A stretch of DNA of 6,756 nucleotides from Thermoplasmata archaeon. GTDB lineage: Archaea > Thermoplasmatota > Thermoplasmata > Thermoplasmatales > Thermoplasmataceae. The notes beneath the pieces were generated by a model that did not search any database, was not told the DNA's origin, and was given only the letters and a program-made list of their open reading frames with translations. The stretch is taken from contig JAJZKX010000100.1 in assembly GCA_021850745.1 (NCBI GenBank), positions 1-6,756 on the forward strand. Direction: 5' to 3'. The position numbers were made by a program, and so were the translations under genes. Below are positions 1 through 5,573 of this stretch, piece by piece (position 1 is the first letter of the stretch; every line of letters starts with the position of its first letter).

Positions 1-18
1 CTGTTTATCGGGCATATA

Positions 19-60
19 TTCCATTAAATATCAGTATATAGCTGATCCATGTTAATGGAA
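19..60. repeat. Nested inverted repeat, possible 3' RNA hairpin
   Basis: The 9-base arms TTCCATTAA (19-27) and TTAATGGAA (52-60) are perfectly complementary. Inside them a second pair, ATCAG (30-34) and CTGAT (42-46), closes a 7-base loop. Together they could fold as an interrupted hairpin on either strand. It lies about 60 bases past the stop of the metal transporter gene, so it could be a 3'-UTR structure or a processing or termination signal. It could also be the upstream region of a gene leaving the window on the left: an ATG at 15-13 (minus strand) is open to the edge, with TATATA at 40-35. Nothing else is recognisable in bases 1-119. The complementarity is seen directly; any function is inference. 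Confidence 0.4.
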
Positions 61-119
61 ACATCTCATGCACCTTTCCAGCGGAGAACGAGTTATCCGG
101 TATGATGGATGCACTTTGA

Positions 120-866
120 TTAAATAAGGTTCACCAGAAGCCCCACCAGAAATCCCAGAAATACTCCGGAGTAAACCAGGGATCTTATTTTTCTGGTCTG
201 ACCCAGAAGAATGCTCCTGAGCATGGGGAGCAATATATATAAAATAGCCCCAATTGCCAGTCCATCGAATACCAGATCAAATGGTACAGAGTTAAAATAA
301 AATCCGACACCACCTCCTAGGATTGTTGGAAATCCTCCAATAAGGAAAAGTAGAAAGAGAGATTTTCCCCTTCCTCTGGAATCTGAGATAAACGGGGCAC
401 CTATTGGGAAACCCTCTGTAATGTTCTGAATTATGAACCCTACGAATATGACCAGGGCAACCCCGGTTAAACCTATGGAGTGAGCATCCGCACCAAACAC
501 AAGGCCTTCAGTAAGGTTCTGGAGCCCTATTCCAACAGCAATCATCAGAGAGATGTGTAATGGTTTCAGTTCCTTTCCTGATCGGAATTCGAATGCAAAC
601 AGCATGAAAAACCCGGCAATCAGGGAGATTGAAAAGATTGCATCGTAGTAAGGCAAAGAACCGTATCCCCCAAGAGTACCGTTATAAAGCATTCCTGAAG
701 CATCTGAGAATACATCCGCAAGCAGGAAGATCAAAATTCCAATTGCAACGGATACAAGCACTTTGGATGTTCTTTCCCCATAGCTGTTCCTTAGAATAAA
801 TGGAAGAGCGAGATAGATTGAAAGCCCGATAATTGCTGAAAAGATCAGAACAAGGTAGAACTGCAC
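120..866 (-). CDS. ZIP-family divalent metal transporter
   Basis: This 248-residue integral membrane protein has about eight hydrophobic segments (roughly residues 3-24, 34-53, 75-93, 103-125, 133-156, 167-190, 196-216 and 229-247), the length and topology of the ZIP (Zrt/Irt-like) family, which moves Zn, Fe or Mn into the cytoplasm. The fourth and fifth helices carry the ZIP metal-site motifs as QNLTEG (116-121) and QNITEG (147-152). The family form is usually HN-x-PEG in helix 4, so the first metal-ligand histidine is glutamine here, while both glutamates (E120, E151) remain. Helix 7 (DGLAIGAILYILLP, 201-214) lacks the acidic residue often found there. The start is GTG at 866; a TGA lies directly upstream in frame, so no longer start exists. 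No SD precedes it, and a TATA-like element sits 26 bases upstream, suggesting a leaderless transcript. A palindromic operator lies in the promoter. The substrate cannot be read from sequence; the operator favours iron or manganese. Confidence 0.85.
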   Translation of the reverse strand: MQFYLVLIFSAIIGLSIYLALPFILRNSYGERTSKVLVSVAIGILIFLLADVFSDASGMLYNGTLGGYGSLPYYDAIFSISLIAGFFMLFAFEFRSGKELKPLHISLMIAVGIGLQNLTEGLVFGADAHSIGLTGVALVIFVGFIIQNITEGFPIGAPFISDSRGRGKSLFLLFLIGGFPTILGGGVGFYFNSVPFDLVFDGLAIGAILYILLPMLRSILLGQTRKIRSLVYSGVFLGFLVGLLVNLI

Positions 867-874
867 TCATCATT

Positions 875-890
875 ATTAGGTATACCTAAT
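875..890. promoter_or_regulatory. Palindromic DtxR/IdeR/MntR-like operator
   Basis: ATTAGGTATACCTAAT is a perfect 16-base palindrome. Its TTAGG...CCTAA half-sites match the core of binding sites known for the DtxR/IdeR/SirR family of metal-dependent repressors. It sits between the TATA-like element and the start codon of the ZIP gene, centred about 16 bases upstream of the GTG and touching the TATA element. A bound repressor there would block transcription initiation. The palindrome is seen directly; the regulator family is inferred from half-site similarity and from the metal transporter it precedes. Confidence 0.65.
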
Positions 891-895
891 TAAAT
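889..895 (-). promoter_or_regulatory. Probable TATA box of the ZIP transporter gene
   Basis: On the minus strand this reads ATTTAAT, an AT-rich archaeal TATA-like element. Its centre lies 26 bases upstream of the GTG start. Archaeal TATA boxes sit about 26 bases before the transcription start, so the transcript would begin at or very near the start codon. The lack of an SD sequence before the GTG fits leaderless translation. The element adjoins the palindromic operator. Confidence 0.5.
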
Positions 896-942
896 GTTTC
901 CCAGAGCCCTGAATGACAAATTAGGATACTATTACTCACCTG

Positions 943-950
943 AAATAAAA
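943..950 (-). terminator. Possible oligo-T terminator after the protease gene
   Basis: The minus-strand transcript reads TTTTATTT about ten bases after the TAG stop of the protease gene. Archaeal RNA polymerase commonly terminates at T-rich runs without a hairpin. The run is short and interrupted, so this is a weak call. It would separate the protease transcript from the independently regulated transporter gene. Confidence 0.3.
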
Positions 951-959
951 CATTACCCC

Positions 960-3932
960 CTAGTGTTTTCTCGAAACAAACACCACCGCAATTACAGCAA
1001 TGATGCCAAGGGCAATCAGGGCGTATAGCAGTTCCATTTTTCCGATAAGTGACTGTTCCCTGCTGAAATATACCGTAATACTGACATTATGCCCGTTCAC
1101 TGTGAAGCTTGAAGGTGCACTTGAAATATATCCCCGAATTTTTTCCATCTGGAATAAATAGGTTCCATTGGCGAATACCAGAACCATGCTGGACTGGTTT
1201 GATGTAAAAAGATATAGTCCCTGCTCTACACCCCATGTCGTGTTCTGGGGAAGACCCGCCTCAGTGAAATTGACATAATAGCCATAGGTGAAACTTACGT
1301 CAATGGTTAAATTGGAACCGTCTGTTGTCAGGTTTGTAAGGAGGAATGAGGGTACATAGTTTTGGGAGTAGTTTACCTCGAAATCGTAGGAACCACCCAG
1401 TGAGATGAACCGTATTGTAGTATTGTTTGAATAGAGAGTCTTTGTTCCATTGTAAACCGACCACCGCTGGTTAGCAGGCAATCCGCTTTCGACAAAGGTG
1501 ATGGAGAAAGTTCCCAGAGTGAAATTCAGAGGGACTGTAATATTTGAATTGTTGACCGTAAGGCTTGACCGGTTGACCACATAATTCATATCCGAGGCAA
1601 CGGCGCGATAGTCATAACTTCCAGATGGAAGAACATCGTATGCGTATGAACCTCCTCCGCTGGATACATACTCAGTCTCATAGGATTCCGTGGAATGGTT
1701 CAGATATACTGTAAATGAATCCTGGCCACCATTAAGAGGATTCACGGCAGGTATACCAGATCCAATGAACTTCACCGCAAATCCCTGGCTGAATACCACT
1801 TTCACAGTAATATTTGAGTTAGATATATTCAGTGAAGCAACCTGGGGCGAGGGGCTCATCATTCCAACAGGCGCAATGTAATAGTTCTGTATTCCGTCAG
1901 TTGTATTGACTTCAATGGATGAGGATTTTCCTGAATAAACTATCCCGTTGAATGAGACAGACCATTCCTTTCCTGATGTGAGACCAGTTTCATTGAAATA
2001 TACATGGTATGTCCGGGTGATAGAATCCTGAGCAAATGCAAATGCGTTTATGCTTCCCATTCCAGCAACTAGGCTATATCCAGTCCGGGCCGAGAATAAG
2101 TGATTTCCACCATATATTATGTTGTAGAAAGGAGTCGGATTTGCCAGTTTTGACCTGTTCCCAGCTGTTGTGTACTGATCGTTTCCAAGTCTGTAAATTG
2201 TTGGATCCAGGAAACCCAGGTTGTTTTCGCCCTTTGAGTTGAGATACTGGTTGATAGTTGCAACTATGCCGGCCTCTACAGGAGAGGCGACGCTCGTTCC
2301 TGCCAGTATGAAAGTACCTGAATATCCGGTGGAGTTCGTCAGGTAAATAAGTGTGTTGTTTGCCACTGCAGCTATGTCAGGAACGCCTCTACCACTACCG
2401 TAACTGCTTATTATTGGGTTTGCCTCAGAGTTCAATTGCCAGGAGGGTTCCTGATAATAGGCACTTATCCCACTTGCCGTGCCCAGAGGCTGGTTATTGG
2501 TATAGGCCGATGATTCATACCATACAGTCTGGTTGGCTATTGCAAGCGAGTTGCTGTTCAGAATCAGTGTTGTTCCGCCCACTGCAGTGACCCCATATGA
2601 ATCATATGCAAGGCTGGAGGGGAACTGAACATATGTTGAGGGGAACTGGCTGTTTGATGTTATATACTTTGGGCTGTTCTGGTTATCTCCTGAATCACCG
2701 CTGCTTGCCAGTACTGTAATTCCCCTTGCCTGGGCTTCCTGAAGGATGCCATTCCATGTTGAGTTGACGTTATCTGATGTTCCGAATGACATTGAAACGA
2801 CTGACACGTTTCCCAGGCCGGTTTTACTGGTATTGCTTATCACGGCATTCAGTGCATCAGTAATGTATGCCAGATTGCTCGTGGGGCCATATACATTGTA
2901 TACGGTAGAACCTGGTGCAAGGCTTCCCGCCATCTCCAGATCGAGGGTATTTTCCGTAACAGCCCCTGAAGTATCCTTGCTTGCTGACTGTGAGGGAAGA
3001 GGTGCCCCATCAACCGGTACTGCCACAAACTTTGGTTTTGGCTCGTTCGATGGGTATGAGGATGACTGGTTGAAATAGTTACCCAGGTCCGCGGGGTTGT
3101 AAGGACCTACATTAACAGTGGATCCAGAGGATCCAGAAGAGGAGTTATAATACCCTGACCAGAGTATGGTTGCGATGCTGACATTCTCATCATAACTTGA
3201 GGTGAAAAGGCCTGTTTCGTTGTAAGCAACCTGATAGTCGGAACCATAGCTGTATTGTACTCCTCCTTTGGAAACCGGTGTTGGGAATAGTGAAGAAGTC
3301 TGGAAAACACCTGAGAAATTCAGATCTGCCGGTTCAACAAGAACAGGTGCGCTGACAGCCGCCGATGCTGAACTGATCCCCTGAATTCCAGAAATTCCGC
3401 TGATAGCCCATTGGGGCATTTCCGGAATCCCGTCCGGACCGAAGACCGACCCGTTATTACTGGATAATATGGTGACATTGAAAGCCTCGGAAAACTGCCT
3501 GGATGTTCCCGATAGGGTAATTATAAGCCTGTTTGGAAAAGTCTTTATGTCTGAAATTCCGAATCCCGAGAAGTAGTTTTTCAAATCTGTATAATAGGAG
3601 AGGTTGGGGGAGAATTCCCTGTCAAACTGAAGGGCGGTGATGTAATGCCGATACTCCGGGCTATATGGATCTGAGAGGTTATACAGGAGTCCTGAAAGGG
3701 CTGCCTGATTTGATGGTTTCAGGGATAAGGTCACAGTCATGTTGTTTGATGCCTGCGTGCCATTTTTTAGACTTATTCCTTCATAAGGGAGAATGGAGAA
3801 ATCATAAATGTCATTGTTTTTATTTACATTCGTGGAGTTATGAGCACCGGGTGAGGTAAAGACACTGAACCCTGAAACCAGGAACAGAAATACCACAATA
3901 AATGTGAACATCACTAAGGCATTTTTCCTCAT
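960..3932 (-). CDS. Secreted membrane-anchored S53 (sedolisin/kumamolisin) acid protease
   Basis: This 990-residue precursor is a serine-carboxyl protease acting outside the cell in acid. Order: signal peptide (1-30, MRKN followed by a hydrophobic stretch); pro-kumamolisin activation domain (about 60-195, with SDPYSPEYRHYIT); S53 catalytic domain (about 225-635); four F-x-E-x-G-L-P modules (about 645-957); C-terminal transmembrane helix (about 968-987) ending in basic SRKH. The catalytic set is complete: E327 and D331 in TENTLDLE, oxyanion D413 in SSGDSG, and nucleophile S547 in AGTSVASP. The calcium site at the end of the catalytic domain looks altered: N604 (FYNII) and S620 (TGYSL) stand where the family usually has Asp. 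There are no cysteines and about 39 N-x-S/T sequons, fitting a glycosylated surface protein. The start is ATG at 3932, immediately before the signal peptide, with no SD. It probably digests environmental proteins to feed peptide uptake; the true substrates are unknown. Confidence 0.92.
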   Translation of the reverse strand: MRKNALVMFTFIVVFLFLVSGFSVFTSPGAHNSTNVNKNNDIYDFSILPYEGISLKNGTQASNNMTVTLSLKPSNQAALSGLLYNLSDPYSPEYRHYITALQFDREFSPNLSYYTDLKNYFSGFGISDIKTFPNRLIITLSGTSRQFSEAFNVTILSSNNGSVFGPDGIPEMPQWAISGISGIQGISSASAAVSAPVLVEPADLNFSGVFQTSSLFPTPVSKGGVQYSYGSDYQVAYNETGLFTSSYDENVSIATILWSGYYNSSSGSSGSTVNVGPYNPADLGNYFNQSSSYPSNEPKPKFVAVPVDGAPLPSQSASKDTSGAVTENTLDLEMAGSLAPGSTVYNVYGPTSNLAYITDALNAVISNTSKTGLGNVSVVSMSFGTSDNVNSTWNGILQEAQARGITVLASSGDSGDNQNSPKYITSNSQFPSTYVQFPSSLAYDSYGVTAVGGTTLILNSNSLAIANQTVWYESSAYTNNQPLGTASGISAYYQEPSWQLNSEANPIISSYGSGRGVPDIAAVANNTLIYLTNSTGYSGTFILAGTSVASPVEAGIVATINQYLNSKGENNLGFLDPTIYRLGNDQYTTAGNRSKLANPTPFYNIIYGGNHLFSARTGYSLVAGMGSINAFAFAQDSITRTYHVYFNETGLTSGKEWSVSFNGIVYSGKSSSIEVNTTDGIQNYYIAPVGMMSPSPQVASLNISNSNITVKVVFSQGFAVKFIGSGIPAVNPLNGGQDSFTVYLNHSTESYETEYVSSGGGSYAYDVLPSGSYDYRAVASDMNYVVNRSSLTVNNSNITVPLNFTLGTFSITFVESGLPANQRWSVYNGTKTLYSNNTTIRFISLGGSYDFEVNYSQNYVPSFLLTNLTTDGSNLTIDVSFTYGYYVNFTEAGLPQNTTWGVEQGLYLFTSNQSSMVLVFANGTYLFQMEKIRGYISSAPSSFTVNGHNVSITVYFSREQSLIGKMELLYALIALGIIAVIAVVFVSRKH
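1062..2000 (-). repeat. Four F-x-E-x-G-L-P modules in the protease stalk
   Basis: Four diverged modules follow the catalytic domain and open with FNETGLTSGKEWSV (residue 646), FIGSGIPAVNP (722), FVESGLPANQRWSV (813) and FTEAGLPQNTTWGV (889). Spacings are 76, 91 and 76 residues. Each is predicted to be a beta-rich domain ending in a strand such as ITVKVVFS or ITVYFS. The second copy has lost the motif glutamate and tryptophan and carries an insertion of about 15 residues. Such modules are frequent in large surface proteins of Thermoplasmata. Here they probably form a glycosylated stalk holding the protease away from the membrane anchor. Confidence 0.75.
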
Positions 3933-3953
3933 TATACGCAGTCAGTCAGATTT

Positions 3954-3970
3954 ACTATGAAATACTTATT
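3954..3970 (-). promoter_or_regulatory. Possible promoter of the S53 protease gene
   Basis: The 57-base gap between the ligase stop and the protease start contains an AT-rich stretch, AATAAGTATTTCATAG on the minus strand, centred about 30 bases before the ATG. No SD sequence precedes the ATG; instead there is a small GACTGACTG direct repeat. A leaderless or very short-leader transcript from its own promoter is therefore likely. The exact TATA position is uncertain. Confidence 0.35.
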
Positions 3971-3989
3971 GTTATTGGTGCATTTTCTT

Positions 3990-5543
3990 TTATTTCTCAT
4001 TTAACAGGATATTTTTCAGGACTTTTCCTGAGAGACTCCTGGGAAGTTCCTTCTTCCACACTATCTTTCCATTGCCATCGAGGAAGCTTGAGTTTTCAGA
4101 AAGGAAAGTGAGGACCTTTTTGTCTTCCAGTTTTCCATGCCCATCAGGGACACAGTAAAACACTGGATAAATTAAACCACCTGAGTCGCTGGTGAATACC
4201 ACTGCTATCTCCCTGGTGTGCGGCGGGAGACCACAGCTCTGTTCAAGGAATCTCCCGCTCACATTTCTTCCCCTTAAAATACCCAGGTCTCTGTCGCTTG
4301 TGATCCTTATCAGTGCACCAGTTGTATCATACTGTGCGTGATACCCAAGGTATATGGAATCATCCTTCCAGTTGAGGCTACCCTCTGATATTCTGCACCA
4401 GAGAGCACCAGGCTTGCCAGGATCACTGATTATTTCCTTCTCTTCACCCATCAGGAATGTCTCACCGGATATGATGGGTCTGAGGTATTCGGGGGATGAA
4501 GGGTCTGAAATATGGGTAATACCGCAGGTTTCAAGAGTTCCGAAATACTCAATCAGCTTGATCCTGGAGCTTGCGGTAAATGATTTTTTCATTTCAGAGG
4601 GTGAGAAAAACGAATTTATTATTATCCCCCTGATCCTGTCTCTGTTCTTCAGATGAAACTCTTTTCCTGAACCCAGCATCTCAGGTATGATTGTGAGGAA
4701 ATTTGCATTGTAAATATCAGCATCCCTCAGGACCCTCTTGAGCGACTTATTCTGAAAACAGGCAACTGTGTATCCTTCAGTCATTGCAGGAATGATGAAA
4801 AAGAAAATAAGGCCTTCAGGTGCCGATGGAGGGATCACTGAGACATTTCGGAATTTTACACCCTGGTTTAAAAGTACCTTCCTGCAGTTTCCTGCCTTTC
4901 TCATAAGGACTTGATCACTGAATTTCAATATTTCGGGTTCTCCGGTAATGCTGAAGGAGAGAAATCCTGTGACGGAATATTTGATCTCAGGGCCGCTGTG
5001 ATCATAGGTAACCTTATCAAGAATGATTTCTGTCAGGGTCGAAATTATGTTTTTTGCTCTGGGTGCGTGTCCTCTTTCATTTCTCATGGCCTTCATAAAG
5101 GTCAGGAGGTCACCGATCCTGGCTGTGATAACCTTTGAACCATCAGGAGGTTCTATTCTGGAATCTGATCTCATTATGATCCATTTTAAGGGGATCAGAT
5201 TCGCAACCTGGGCAAACTCATTCTTTCTAAGTTCTCCAAGGATAACAGGAGTTGATCCGGCCTTGATCACACCAAGATAGGAAATAAGGAATTGAGGAGA
5301 CATAGGGAGACAGATTGCAACATCCATACCACCGGTGCATCCATTTTCCCTCAGAAATTCCGCTAGCTGGGTTGACATCTGGTCAATTGTCCTGTATGAG
5401 AAGTGAATGTCATCGAATATTATGCATGGATAGCTGCCTGAATTCTCAGTGGATTTTAAAAATGCCTCCAGAATCGAAGATGGGATTTCTGAGTCTTCAC
5501 CATGAAAGCTATCCATATTCTCGGCTGAACGTTCATCCGACAT
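3990..5543 (-). CDS. ANL-superfamily adenylate-forming ligase-like protein, degenerate motifs
   Basis: The fold signature is that of AMP-dependent synthetases (acyl-CoA or acid ligases): an N-terminal segment with DVAICLPMSPQFLISYLGVIKAGS, a central EYFGTLETCG that matches the A5 YG-x-TE motif, and a C-terminal PRSLSGKVLKNIL containing the A10 catalytic lysine. Numbered from the GTG at 5552, that lysine is K510. Other ATP-binding motifs are eroded. The phosphate loop, usually TSGTTG-x-PK, reads SFSITGEPE (199-207), and the usual TGD of A7 aligns with LGY (402-404). The protein is 517-520 residues, near normal length, so this is not a truncated pseudogene. I prefer ATG at 5543, which has AGGTGA five bases upstream. 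GTG at 5552 is possible because AGGAG precedes it by six bases. It follows the NAD(P)HX repair gene by 30 bases and is probably cotranscribed with it. Substrate and activity are unknown; it may be a divergent enzyme or one that no longer makes adenylates. Confidence 0.75.
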   Translation of the reverse strand: MSDERSAENMDSFHGEDSEIPSSILEAFLKSTENSGSYPCIIFDDIHFSYRTIDQMSTQLAEFLRENGCTGGMDVAICLPMSPQFLISYLGVIKAGSTPVILGELRKNEFAQVANLIPLKWIIMRSDSRIEPPDGSKVITARIGDLLTFMKAMRNERGHAPRAKNIISTLTEIILDKVTYDHSGPEIKYSVTGFLSFSITGEPEILKFSDQVLMRKAGNCRKVLLNQGVKFRNVSVIPPSAPEGLIFFFIIPAMTEGYTVACFQNKSLKRVLRDADIYNANFLTIIPEMLGSGKEFHLKNRDRIRGIIINSFFSPSEMKKSFTASSRIKLIEYFGTLETCGITHISDPSSPEYLRPIISGETFLMGEEKEIISDPGKPGALWCRISEGSLNWKDDSIYLGYHAQYDTTGALIRITSDRDLGILRGRNVSGRFLEQSCGLPPHTREIAVVFTSDSGGLIYPVFYCVPDGHGKLEDKKVLTFLSENSSFLDGNGKIVWKKELPRSLSGKVLKNILLNEK

Positions 5544-5548
5544 AGAGT

Positions 5549-5554
5549 TCACCT
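5549..5554 (-). promoter_or_regulatory. Shine-Dalgarno deciding the ligase start
   Basis: AGGTGA on the minus strand lies five bases before ATG 5543 and matches the archaeal 16S anti-SD complement GGAGGTGA. It overlaps the upstream GTG candidate at 5552, which favours the ATG. An SD inside the transcript fits a downstream gene of an operon, in contrast to the SD-less protease and transporter genes. Confidence 0.55.
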
Positions 5555-5573
5555 GCCGCTCCTGGCGTGGTTA

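Noticed and set aside
682..873. A 63-codon frame starting ATGATG just upstream of the ZIP start
   Set aside because: It overlaps the transporter in another frame, has no family resemblance, and the ZIP helices are all in the GTG frame.
936..941. An AGGTGA Shine-Dalgarno-like sequence between the protease and transporter genes (minus strand)
   Set aside because: No start codon opens a meaningful frame within the right distance, and the ZIP start is about 70 bases away.
2746..3078. A 110-codon plus-strand open frame inside the protease gene
   Set aside because: It lies wholly antisense to the conserved S53 catalytic domain, has no promoter, SD or recognisable family, and its composition fits a shadow of the real frame.
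3203..3226. A fifth F-x-E-x-G-L-P-like motif (YNETGLF, about residue 237)
   Set aside because: It lies at the start of the catalytic domain, where S53 proteins have a conserved AYN segment, and the downstream module pattern is missing.
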